Positions 1 to 6,501 of a DNA stretch of 6,501 nt are shown here, in pieces. Both the position numbers and the translations under genes were made by a program. How positions within the stretch are numbered: the first letter of the stretch is position 1; every line of letters starts with the position of its first letter. The notes below the pieces were generated by a model. It made no database searches. It worked only from the letters and a program-made list of their open reading frames with translations, and had not been told where the DNA came from. Source of the stretch: Bacteroidales bacterium (GTDB lineage Bacteria > Bacteroidota > Bacteroidia > Bacteroidales > UBA12077); NCBI GenBank assembly GCA_030600865.1, contig JAUVUS010000154.1, positions 1 to 6,501 of the forward strand, read 5' to 3'.

Positions 1-1511
1 CCAAATAAAGCTTTGAGCGTATCCATTAAACTGCCTGTTCCAGCAGAGCATTTAATGTTCATCACATTATCAAAAAGCTCTTCTTTTTCTAATGAAATTA
101 CAGAAACTTTTGTATCTTCTCCGCCAATATCCACTAGTACATAAAAGTCTTTATTAATCTCAGGAAAAGATTTTTTTAAATTTTTAATATAATCTTTGGC
201 ATAATCAATCGAACCATGTGCATGAGCATAATTTTCTACCAACACAAAAATTTTTGTTCCTAGTTCCGGATAAACCTTTCGCAACACATTCTGAACTTGA
301 TAGCGGCCACTACCCGTTATGCCTATGTTTTGAATATTGAAATCGTTCGCTCCTTTGTCTTTGATATCTTTAAAAATGTGCTTAATAGTCTCAATAGTAT
401 CACCATGATTATCATAAGAGCTTTTAAAAATTATTTTGTCATTTTTCGCATTGACAATCAGCATTTTTGCCATAGTAGATCCGACATCCAAACCGATATT
501 AACTGGCATTTTCTCTATATTTCCACCTTTATCCTCTATAATCCCGGGTTCAATAAGTCTTTTGAAAAGCCCTGTTTTTTCATATTTTTCCTTTAAATGT
601 TTGAAACCCGGATATTCGATAAATTTCTCTTTTTTTCTCAATTTCTCTTTTTCTTGCGCTCTAAAATTTTCTTCACCTATTTGTTCCACCAAATGCTGAA
701 CGCCATTTAAAAGAATTGCTTGATTTTGATCAAAAACAATGTCTTTAACACCAATGCTTTGTAAATAATCCTGGGTGCAATCCCGCATAAACTGCCAATC
801 AAACACCCTGCCAGTAAGGTAAACCTTTTCTGTTTTTTCAAGCAATTTTTTACAAGCTTTTAGAACTTCTGATTTCATAGTTACGGCCAAAGCAGTTTCT
901 AGTGGGATACCCTGATTTTTATCAGAAATAGTAGCCGAAGAGCTAAAAACGCCGCATCTATCAACTCTGATTTGGACTTGCACTCTTTTTTCTTTACCGT
1001 TTTCTCCTAGATAATCTTTTAGTAATTCGTCAACTTTTTCGTTTTTAATATCCAATTTTTGTAAAATTCGGCTGAGATTGATACCACTCCCTGCTCCACA
1101 ACGAGGATTAGTTGCTAGTAAATCATCTTTGAGTTCGCCGTTTTTATCAATAGCAATGACCATATATCCGGAAGCAGATAAATCAATAATACCAAGCGAG
1201 TTCAAATCTTGGTTTTCAGAATTGTTCATCAAAAATTGGGCTTCTGCCCAGAGTGCCGCTGAAGGCAAAATAATTTCTCCATGACCTAAAGTATCTCGAA
1301 CAATCTCTGCTAATTTTCCGGTGATAAATAATTGGCAATTTTTATCTTTTAAAATATCCAAAACACCGTACTTTGCAAATAAGGTTTCGATTTGATCATT
1401 ATTGGGAATAAGCAAATTCTTGGTTTTAGTGTTTTTTATTATTTTAAGATGAATATTTACTATTCCGGCATCGATTATTATAGAGTTTAACTTGGAGATA
1501 TTTGTTATCAT
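1..1511 (-). CDS. BadF/BadG/BcrA/BcrD-type acyl-CoA dehydratase activase homologue, two tandem ASKHA domains, C-terminus beyond window
   Basis: The first 503 residues are present; the gene continues past the left edge. The ATG at 1511-1509 is chosen because an in-frame TAG lies three codons upstream (a TTG between them is a less likely alternative). No Shine-Dalgarno is visible. Domain 1 (about 1-280) aligns with the activator HgdC from GIIDLSASG (107-115) through NPRCGAGSG (135-143) to RCGVFSSSA (185-193). Cys138 and Cys186 match the two [4Fe-4S] ligands of HgdC, but the nucleotide-binding motifs are degraded. A charged linker (about 281-335) leads to domain 2, which has intact motifs: DVGSTMAK (342-349), ITGSGRY (398-404), ENYAHAHGS (426-434), DIGGEDTK (461-468) and KCSAGTGS (487-494). 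Known activators are homodimeric ATPases that inject an electron into 2-hydroxyacyl-CoA dehydratases or benzoyl-CoA reductases. Two-domain versions are usually the N-terminal part of proteins over 1000 residues whose reaction is unknown, so the substrate is not assigned. It is transcribed divergently from the sigma module and no functional link is evident. Confidence 0.93.
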   Translation of the reverse strand, partial: MITNISKLNSIIIDAGIVNIHLKIIKNTKTKNLLIPNNDQIETLFAKYGVLDILKDKNCQLFITGKLAEIVRDTLGHGEIILPSAALWAEAQFLMNNSENQDLNSLGIIDLSASGYMVIAIDKNGELKDDLLATNPRCGAGSGINLSRILQKLDIKNEKVDELLKDYLGENGKEKRVQVQIRVDRCGVFSSSATISDKNQGIPLETALAVTMKSEVLKACKKLLEKTEKVYLTGRVFDWQFMRDCTQDYLQSIGVKDIVFDQNQAILLNGVQHLVEQIGEENFRAQEKEKLRKKEKFIEYPGFKHLKEKYEKTGLFKRLIEPGIIEDKGGNIEKMPVNIGLDVGSTMAKMLIVNAKNDKIIFKSSYDNHGDTIETIKHIFKDIKDKGANDFNIQNIGITGSGRYQVQNVLRKVYPELGTKIFVLVENYAHAHGSIDYAKDYIKNLKKSFPEINKDFYVLVDIGGEDTKVSVISLEKEELFDNVMNIKCSAGTGSLMDTLKALF

Positions 1512-2008
1512 ATTCAATGTCTAAATATACGTTTTAAAAATTCATTTTTTTCCTCGAAAAAAAGCAAGCTTTTAAAATATAAAGAAAACAAAAATTATTT
1601 CAATCTAATAAACGAAATTTTCAAAAAATATTTCGCCTAAAACGGGAGTCTGCTCTTAAACTCCAAATTTTACGCTAAAATAGTAAATATTTCAATATTG
1701 CGTTTCACGTAATGCTTTAAAAAATCGGATTGAAAATATATTATAAAGATTTTTTAAAATTGTTCTTTTGGCTTGAACCAAGAGATTCTAAAAGAATTCT
1801 AAAATGTCAGGGGGTATTGAAAGATTGGCCTCTTATGTTTTTATTCTGTATTTTATATCTTGAGACATTCAACTTTATTTATGTGTGCGGAAAACAGGAA
1901 AAAGTGGGAATGAAACTCAAAAATTTACATAGCCTGCCGGAAATATTTACTTAACAATCTTTTACGAATCATATTGAATCCCTATAATATTCCGGTTCCG
2001 TACAACAG

Positions 2009-2052
2009 AGGATTAAATTGCAGAAGGTGCTGCGCACTTCAGCGTTTATCCT
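2009..2052 (+). repeat. 44-nt imperfect hairpin, GC-richer than its surroundings
   Basis: The sequence folds back as 2009-2013 with 2048-2052, 2015-2017 with 2045-2047, a G-U pair 2018/2044, 2020-2021 with 2042-2043, GAAG 2023-2026 with CTTC 2037-2040, and TGC 2028-2030 with GCA 2034-2036, closing on a 3-nt loop (TGC, 2031-2033). That is 18 pairs including one G-U, interrupted by single bulges at 2014, 2019 and 2027 and an A-A mismatch at 2022/2041. The G-U pair exists only in the plus-strand transcript. There is no following T-run, so it is not a standard intrinsic terminator. It may be a REP-like palindrome, part of a small RNA, or the remnant of a mobile-element end. Confidence 0.5.
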
Positions 2053-2079
2053 TATTGGGTAACTTCGATATAATTTAAG

Positions 2080-2117
2080 GACACTTGTAAATAAAAATAT
2101 ATTATATTTGAAGTGTC
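2080..2117 (+). promoter_or_regulatory. Candidate promoter overlapped by an inverted repeat, upstream of the sigma gene
   Basis: GACACTT at 2080-2086 and AAGTGTC at 2111-2117 form a perfect 7-bp inverted repeat, and a further AAATA/TATTT pairing lies inside it (2089-2093 with 2105-2109). TATATTTG at 2103-2110 fits the Bacteroidota -7 consensus TAnnTTTG exactly. A TTG at 2085-2087 is the only -33-like element, but its 15-bp spacing is shorter than the usual 19 or so. If used, transcription would start about 160 bp before the sigma gene and the dyad would be well placed as an operator. A chance match to the -7 motif is quite possible in DNA this AT-rich. Confidence 0.3.
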
Positions 2118-2275
2118 AAAGATATGTTCAACATACCCATATCGATAGAAAAACGCTTAGACAGATTACTGGATTATAATTTGAACCCAAAACATTTCAG
2201 CAGGTTTGCATATTATTAAGCATACGTTGTGTATTTTTTGTTGATCAAATTATTAATTGAAATTAACTCTTTAAT

Positions 2276-2842
2276 ATGGTCCATTTAGAATCAAATGCAT
2301 TTGAAAGAATAAAGAATGGAGACGAAAAAGCATTTGATTATATCTTCGATACATATTACACAGGCTTATGTATTTTTGCAAATAAATATGTCGAAGATAT
2401 AGACCTTGCAGAAGATATTGTACAAGAGCTTTTCATTAAAATATGGGAAAAAAGAGAACAATTAAATATTAATAATTCTTTAAAATCTTACCTTTTTCAA
2501 TCGGTTAATAATAGCTGTTTAAATCATTTAAAACATCTAAAAATAAGAGATAATTACAAAAAACATATAAGTTGTTATAAAACTGATGAATTGCACTTAG
2601 ATACTCTTGTTGAGGAAGAATTAAATTTAAGAATATATAATTCGATTGAATCACTACCTGAAAAATGCAAAATAATATTTAAACTAAGTCGTTTCGGGGG
2701 ATTAAAATATAAAGAAATTGCTGAAAAACTTGAAATTTCGATCAAAACTGTCAAGGTTCAAATAGGAAAAGCCTTAAAAACTCTTCGACGCGACCTGCAG
2801 GACTACCTTCCTTTACTATTAATATTCAAAGTATTATTATAA
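2276..2842 (+). CDS. ECF-type RNA polymerase sigma-70 factor, Bacteroidota family 1
   Basis: This 188-residue protein has the length and architecture of Bacteroidota ECF sigma factors partnered with FecR anti-sigma factors. Region 2 (about 8-75) includes the core-polymerase-binding and -10 recognition helices around AEDIVQELFIKIW (45-57). Region 4 (about 120-172) begins SLPEKCKIIF and carries the helix-turn-helix at about 142-170 (GLKYKEIAEKLEIS, then KTVKVQIGKALKTLR), which reads the -35 element. Region 3 is absent, as expected for ECF factors. The last 12 residues, YLPLLLIFKVLL, form a short hydrophobic tail of a kind often seen in this subfamily. The ATG at 2276 is the first after an in-frame TAA at 2264, and its leader is AT-rich without a Shine-Dalgarno. 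The anti-sigma and receptor genes follow on the same strand, so the likely role is to drive the SusC-type receptor operon when FecR releases it. Confidence 0.95.
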   Translation: MVHLESNAFERIKNGDEKAFDYIFDTYYTGLCIFANKYVEDIDLAEDIVQELFIKIWEKREQLNINNSLKSYLFQSVNNSCLNHLKHLKIRDNYKKHISCYKTDELHLDTLVEEELNLRIYNSIESLPEKCKIIFKLSRFGGLKYKEIAEKLEISIKTVKVQIGKALKTLRRDLQDYLPLLLIFKVLL

Positions 2843-2909
2843 ATAAGGTACTACCACGAATTTATTGGTAATATTTAGAGTTGGAAAGTATAAATTTAAA
2901 TGCAGAAAA

Positions 2910-3048
2910 TTGGAATGTTGGAATGTTGGAAAGCAATGCATGGTATTCAAGAAATTTGTCCTTGCTTTAGGGATTCAATAATTCATTTTTCTTTCAAATG
3001 ACTACCTTTGGCGCAACTTTCCATTATTCCATCATTCCCTCATTCCAT
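2910..3048. repeat. Inverted repeat built of 8-bp units
   Basis: The left arm is three tandem 8-mers: TTGGAATG, TTGGAATG, TTGGAAAG (2910-2933). The right arm is four: CTTTCCAT, TATTCCAT, CATTCCCT, CATTCCAT (3017-3048), which are reverse-complement variants of the same unit. Pairing 2910-2933 with 3017-3040 gives 19 Watson-Crick pairs plus one G-T out of 24, around an 83-nt centre. The innermost units (GGAAAG with CTTTCC) match exactly. A second 7-bp match, AAAGCAA (2930-2936) with TTGCTTT (2962-2968), offers an alternative fold. This could be a MITE-like element, an RNA hairpin in a read-through sigma-fecR transcript, or a dispersed Bacteroidota intergenic repeat. Confidence 0.7.
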
Positions 3049-3062
3049 CATTAATACATTAT

Positions 3063-3099
3063 CCATTAAATTTATGGTAGTATCAAATTTTTTAAAAAA
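3063..3099 (+). promoter_or_regulatory. Small dyad and A/T palindrome upstream of the anti-sigma gene
   Basis: A 15-bp dyad at 3063-3077 (CCAT, AAATTT core, ATGG; one mismatched pair) is followed by the 12-bp palindrome TTTTTTAAAAAA at 3088-3099, ending 51 bp before the fecR start. The position is suitable for an operator or an AT-rich upstream promoter element, and a promoter used by the neighbouring ECF sigma factor could lie nearby. Such short AT palindromes also arise by chance in DNA of this composition, so this is a pointer only. Confidence 0.2.
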
Positions 3100-3150
3100 G
3101 TAGGCCTAAATATTTCTTTAGTTGTCATAATATTATAAATAATAAATAAT

Positions 3151-4167
3151 ATGGAAAAGAATTCTAAACATTTCGATTGGGTAATTATTGCTAATATTTT
3201 AGCAGATGAAGCTACTCCTGAAGAAAAACAAATATTCGATAAATGGATTTCTTCAAACAATGAAAATAAAGCATATTTTAATGATCTGAAAAAAATATGG
3301 AATCAATCCGGATCATTAAGCGAATATGATTTAATTGATGTTAATGCTGCAAAAGAAAAAGTAAAAAGAAAAATCAAAATACAGAGTAATAATAAATTCC
3401 TTATTGCACGCAAATTGTTAAAAGTTGCAGCTGTATTTGTATTTACTTTTGGAATTGGCTGGTTGACATACTATATATTTGAAAAAGCAAGCAGTAAACA
3501 TTTTCAGTATATCGAAACTGTTACAAAAAATGGAGAAAAGGCTCAGGTAGTGCTCTCTGATGGAACAAAAATCTGGATCAATTCCGGCTCAAGCTTAAAA
3601 TACCCGGATGTATTTACTGGTAAAAACCCTGAGGTTTTTTTAGAAGGTGAGGCTTTTTTCGATGTATCACTTAATAGAAATAAACCATTTATAATAACAA
3701 CATCACTTATACAAGTAGAAGTGTTAGGAACAGAATTCAATATATCATCATATCCCGATGACGAAACAATTGAAACGACCTTAGTTACCGGAACTGTTAA
3801 GATTACAAGTAAAAATGCTAAATCAAAATGGGGAAAAGAAACCTATATACTTAAGCCAAACGAAAAAGCAATTTTTTCAAAAAACAACAATACCATAGTT
3901 GTTGATGAAGTAATAACAAAATATTATACATCATGGAAAGATGGAAGGTTATACTTCAATAACGAAACATTTGAAAAGATTGCAAAAAGATTAGAACGTT
4001 GGTATGATTTGGAGATAAAACTTACCGGTAGCGAATTAAAATACAATAGATATACCTGTGTTGTTAATAAAGACAAAACAATCGAACATGTTTTAAATCT
4101 TTTAGATATATGCACTCCTATAGAATATTCAATAGAAGGAAAAACTATAACTATTAAACAAAAGTAA
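3151..4167 (+). CDS. FecR-type transmembrane anti-sigma factor
   Basis: The protein has 338 residues, normal for Bacteroidota FecR proteins. The N-terminal cytoplasmic segment (1-88), with the helical stretch ATPEEKQIFDKWI (21-33), would bind the sigma factor encoded upstream. One membrane helix spans about 89-110 (LLKVAAVFVFTFGIGWLTYY). The periplasmic FecR domain (about 120-220) shows its hallmark segments: GEKAQVVLSDGTKIWINSGS (128-147), then LKYP, VFLEGEAFFDV (162-172) and VEVLGTEFNI (189-198). The C-terminal DUF4974 region (about 262-336) runs from DGRLYFNNETFEKIAKRLE to the final beta strand TITIKQ. The ATG at 3151 is the first after an in-frame TAA at 3136. The receptor gene starts 22 bp downstream, so the two are probably co-transcribed. 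FecR should hold the sigma factor at the membrane until the receptor's STN domain signals. No residue looks unusual. Confidence 0.95.
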   Translation: MEKNSKHFDWVIIANILADEATPEEKQIFDKWISSNNENKAYFNDLKKIWNQSGSLSEYDLIDVNAAKEKVKRKIKIQSNNKFLIARKLLKVAAVFVFTFGIGWLTYYIFEKASSKHFQYIETVTKNGEKAQVVLSDGTKIWINSGSSLKYPDVFTGKNPEVFLEGEAFFDVSLNRNKPFIITTSLIQVEVLGTEFNISSYPDDETIETTLVTGTVKITSKNAKSKWGKETYILKPNEKAIFSKNNNTIVVDEVITKYYTSWKDGRLYFNNETFEKIAKRLERWYDLEIKLTGSELKYNRYTCVVNKDKTIEHVLNLLDICTPIEYSIEGKTITIKQK

Positions 4168-4189
4168 TTGTTACAAAAAATAAAAACTG

Positions 4190-6501
4190 ATGAAAAAGGA
4201 AAATAAGATAAATTCTGACATTTCGCAAAGCAGGATTATTTGTTTTTTAAGATTGAATATAATTATTTTTATTATTCTTGGTGGCTTACTAAGAGTTTCC
4301 GCGAGTGCTTATTCGCAAAATTTTACAATTTCAATATCGATGAAAAATGTTGAGATTATAGAAGTGATTAAAGAAATAGAAAGGCAAAGTGATTTTGATT
4401 TTTTTTATAAAACTAACGATTTAAAAACTGATATTAAAATTAATATTAATGTTACAAATGCAACTATCGAAGAAATATTGGATTATATTTTGGAAAATAC
4501 CGGCCTGACTTATTCGATTGTCGATAAAGATATTGCTATAACAAAAATATCCAAACAAGATAATAATCAAAATCAATTAAACCAGAATATTATAACAGGT
4601 GAAATAACCGGAATTGTAACAGATGAAAATGGAGAGCCTTTACCGGGTGTAAACATAATAATTGAAGGGACTACCACAGGAACAATTACAAATTATTACG
4701 GAAAATATGTACTTGAAGTAGGTGATTTTAATGGTAATTTAGTTTTTTCTTTCATGGGTTTTAAACAACAAGTTATTGCTATAAATGGGAGAACAAAAAT
4801 TGATGTAACCCTTATTGAAGAGATAGCCACGCTTGACGAAATAGTTGTCATTGGGTATGGTGTCCAAAAGAAAATTGATAAAACAGGTGCTGTTTCAACT
4901 ATTGAAGCTGCCGAATTAAATGATGGTGTTATAACCGACCCTATACAATGCTTGCAAGGAAAAACAGCAGGTGTTTTAATCACAAAAAAAGGTGGTGACC
5001 CTAATGGTAGGTTTTCAGTGAAAATCAGAGGAGCATCAGGTTTAAATTCCGGTACAGATCCATTATATGTAGTTGATGGAGTTCCCGGTGTTGACCCAAC
5101 AACTATTGCACCGGAAGATATTGAATCTTTCAGCATTCTAAAAGATGCTTCTTCAACGGCCATTTATGGAGCAAGAGGTGCAAATGGTATTATTATTATT
5201 ACAACTAAAAGAGCAAGTGCAAAACAAGGAACACAAATAGAGTTTAACAATTATTTGTCAATTGATAATGTAGCTCACAGAATAGATTTATTGAGTGCTG
5301 AACAAATTAGAAAATATGCAGCCGATAACGATTTGAATTTAACTGATGGTGGTGCAAATACGGATTGGCAAGATGAAATTTACAGACAAGCCCTTTCACA
5401 ATCGTATAACTTAGCTATTGCAGGTGGAAGCGAGAACACAACTTACCGTGTATCAATCACTCATACCGATTTTGAAGGAGTAGTTATTGGAAGTGAAAAA
5501 AAGAGAGACATAGGACGAATAAACATTACACAAAATGCTTATGATAATAAATTAACAATAGTTGCAGGAATAGCTGGTACGATAGAACATAATCAATATC
5601 AAGACTATGGAGGCAATGGTGGAACTGATATACTTTATCAGGCTTTTCAAAGAAATCCGACTTTACCGGTTTCCAATATTGATGGAAGCTATTATGAAAT
5701 TGATGAGTTTGCTTACAATAATCCTGTTGCAATAGCAAACGACATACAAAACGAAAGAGATTCCAAACATTTCCTGGCAAATTTTAAAGCTGATTTTGAA
5801 GTTATTGCCGGTTTAAAAGCAGGTATCAATACTGCTTATACCCGCGATGATTCAGAATCGTTTTATTTCCAGCCCAGCTATACCAAATCAACAACTACAA
5901 ATGGCTTAGCAAGAAGAAATTACGATAATTTTGAAAGTAAGCTTTTAGAATTAACTATTAAATATGATAAAGTACTTAATAGTATTCATAGTTTAAATGC
6001 TGTAGCCGGTTATTCATTTCAGGAAGACATTGTTACAGGTTTTGCAGCGCAAGGTAGTGAACCTTTATCCGATTATGTATTATCACATGATCTCGAAGTG
6101 CTTAATAATGTAACCTTAGGTGATATATCATCCTATAAAGGTTCTAACAAGTTAATCTCATTCTTTGGTAGAGGTGTTTATAATTATGCTTCAAAATATT
6201 ACCTTACAGCTACACTTCGTAGAGATGGTTCTTCAAAATTTGGAGTTAATAATGAATGGGGTTGGTTTCCTTCTACTTCTCTGGCATGGAATATTAAACG
6301 TGAAAGTTTTTTAGAAAATATAAATTTAATTAGCAATTTAAGACTTAGAGTTGGTTGGGGATTATCGGGCAACCAGGAAATTGACAGATATTTGGATGTT
6401 GATTTAATAGGTACCGGACATACGGGTATTGACGAAGATGGGAATCCAACCGTAACATTTGTGCAAATTAGAAATGCTAATCCTGATTTAAAATGGGAAT
6501 C
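4190..6501 (+). CDS. SusC/RagA-type TonB-dependent outer-membrane receptor with STN domain, C-terminus beyond window
   Basis: An uninterrupted frame of 770 codons runs off the right edge; family members are about 1000-1150 residues, so roughly a quarter is missing. ATG 4190 begins MKKENK, then a hydrophobic signal sequence (about 18-42) ending SASAYSQ. The STN domain (about 44-119) marks a transducer able to signal to FecR. A carboxypeptidase-regulatory-like beta-sandwich follows (about 137-208; GIVTDENGEPLPGVNIIIEG at 141-160), then a TonB-box-like LDEIVVIGYG (215-224). The plug (about 226-340) carries the SusC signature: KIRGASG (278-284), PLYVVDGVPG (291-300), SFSILKDASSTAIYGARGAN (313-332) and GIIIITTK (333-340). 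The barrel begins near 345 and includes LRRDGSSKFG. The receptor would import a large substrate, commonly a glycan or peptide, together with a SusD-like lipoprotein likely encoded next. The substrate cannot be inferred. Expression is presumably controlled by the adjacent sigma/anti-sigma pair. Confidence 0.96.
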   Translation, partial: MKKENKINSDISQSRIICFLRLNIIIFIILGGLLRVSASAYSQNFTISISMKNVEIIEVIKEIERQSDFDFFYKTNDLKTDIKININVTNATIEEILDYILENTGLTYSIVDKDIAITKISKQDNNQNQLNQNIITGEITGIVTDENGEPLPGVNIIIEGTTTGTITNYYGKYVLEVGDFNGNLVFSFMGFKQQVIAINGRTKIDVTLIEEIATLDEIVVIGYGVQKKIDKTGAVSTIEAAELNDGVITDPIQCLQGKTAGVLITKKGGDPNGRFSVKIRGASGLNSGTDPLYVVDGVPGVDPTTIAPEDIESFSILKDASSTAIYGARGANGIIIITTKRASAKQGTQIEFNNYLSIDNVAHRIDLLSAEQIRKYAADNDLNLTDGGANTDWQDEIYRQALSQSYNLAIAGGSENTTYRVSITHTDFEGVVIGSEKKRDIGRINITQNAYDNKLTIVAGIAGTIEHNQYQDYGGNGGTDILYQAFQRNPTLPVSNIDGSYYEIDEFAYNNPVAIANDIQNERDSKHFLANFKADFEVIAGLKAGINTAYTRDDSESFYFQPSYTKSTTTNGLARRNYDNFESKLLELTIKYDKVLNSIHSLNAVAGYSFQEDIVTGFAAQGSEPLSDYVLSHDLEVLNNVTLGDISSYKGSNKLISFFGRGVYNYASKYYLTATLRRDGSSKFGVNNEWGWFPSTSLAWNIKRESFLENINLISNLRLRVGWGLSGNQEIDRYLDVDLIGTGHTGIDEDGNPTVTFVQIRNANPDLKWE

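Larger units (their letters stand above)
1512..2275. other. Divergent intergenic region, no convincing gene
   Basis: This 764-bp stretch separates the divergent activase and sigma-factor genes, so promoters for both should lie here. No tRNA, rRNA or recognisable protein was found. The longest open frame (1730-1954, TTG start, 74 codons) resembles nothing and is discounted. The region holds a weak GGAGT/ACTCC stem at 1645-1664, a 9-bp direct repeat ATTCTAAAA at 1785-1793 and 1796-1804, the hairpin at 2009-2052, the dyad at 2080-2117 and a 6-bp stem GATATG/CATATC at 2121-2143. No exact TAnnTTTG motif was found on the minus strand near the activase start. The size is large for this kind of genome and could include a small RNA or a decayed element. 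Confidence 0.6.
2843..3150. other. Spacer between sigma and anti-sigma genes
   Basis: These 308 bp contain no credible gene. A 5-bp stem TACCA/TGGTA (2852-2856 with 2866-2870) sits just after the sigma stop but is too weak, with no T-run, to call a terminator. GTTGGAAAG occurs at 2880-2888 and again at 2925-2933. The middle is occupied by the inverted 8-bp-repeat structure at 2910-3048. TACCTTTG at 3003-3010 matches the -7 consensus TAnnTTTG but has no convincing -33 partner. The part just before the anti-sigma gene holds the dyad and palindrome at 3063-3099. The gap suggests that fecR and the receptor gene may be transcribed separately from the sigma gene. Confidence 0.6.

Noticed and set aside
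297..699. Overlapping plus-strand frames of 99 and 87 codons
   Set aside because: They lie opposite the well-supported activase gene on the minus strand and read as low-complexity antisense protein.
1078..1284. 68-codon plus-strand frame
   Set aside because: Antisense to the conserved cysteine-motif region of activase domain 1; a shadow frame.
1645..1664. GGAGT/ACTCC stem as a possible terminator
   Set aside because: Only five pairs with a 10-nt loop, no T-run on either strand, and no gene ends next to it.
1730..1954. 74-codon plus-strand open frame with a TTG start in the divergent intergenic region
   Set aside because: No recognisable motif, rare start codon, no ribosome-binding context, and random-looking composition rich in aromatic and hydrophobic residues. 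It fits a chance frame in AT-rich DNA.
2009..2052. The hairpin as an integron attC site or tRNA
   Set aside because: It lacks the attC core-site sequences and any integrase nearby, and it has no cloverleaf arms or T-loop sequence.
2852..2870. TACCA/TGGTA stem just after the sigma stop codon as a terminator
   Set aside because: Five pairs, 9-nt loop and no T-run; too weak for an intrinsic terminator.
2910..3048. The regularly spaced repeats as a CRISPR array
   Set aside because: The units are 8 bp, directly abutting and in inverted halves; there are no 20-40 bp repeats separated by unique spacers and no cas genes.
4696..5163. 155-codon minus-strand frame
   Set aside because: Antisense to the carboxypeptidase-regulatory-like and plug domains of the SusC-type receptor, whose frame is unmistakable.
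5526..5780. 84-codon minus-strand frame
   Set aside because: Antisense to the receptor barrel, with no domain resemblance.

Overview
The window looks like chromosomal DNA from an AT-rich member of the Bacteroidota, probably an anaerobe. The evidence is a family-1 Bacteroidota-type ECF sigma factor, a FecR-type anti-sigma factor and a SusC/RagA-type TonB-dependent receptor in the standard order. Start codons have AT-rich leaders without a clear Shine-Dalgarno sequence, which is usual in this phylum. The anaerobic lifestyle is an inference from the divergent acyl-CoA dehydratase activase homologue, a family whose known members are oxygen-sensitive [4Fe-4S] ATPases.

Layout: positions 1-1511 (minus strand, running off the left edge) encode the first 503 residues of a multidomain BadF/BadG/BcrA/BcrD-type protein with two tandem ASKHA domains. 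Positions 1512-2275 are a 764-bp divergent intergenic region with no convincing gene but several fold-back sequences, including a 44-nt imperfect hairpin and a perfect 7-bp dyad that overlaps a Bacteroidota-type -7 motif. Positions 2276-2842 encode the ECF sigma factor. Positions 2843-3150 are a 308-bp spacer holding an inverted repeat built of 8-bp units. Positions 3151-4167 encode the membrane-spanning FecR anti-sigma factor. From 4190 to the right edge runs a SusC-like receptor with an N-terminal STN signalling domain (770 codons present, C-terminus missing).

The three plus-strand genes form a recognisable cell-surface signalling and uptake module. By analogy with FecA/FecR/FecI and Bacteroides glycan-uptake systems, ligand binding at the outer-membrane receptor would be relayed by its periplasmic STN domain to the periplasmic part of FecR, releasing the sigma factor to transcribe the receptor operon. 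A SusD-like lipoprotein gene would be expected just beyond the right edge. The substrate cannot be read from the sequence.

The module is a known type. The least ordinary points are the uneven preservation of motifs in the two activase domains (the first has lost its nucleotide-binding motifs but kept both iron-sulfur cysteines), the 8-bp-periodic inverted repeat between sigma and anti-sigma genes, and the isolated hairpin in the divergent intergenic region.
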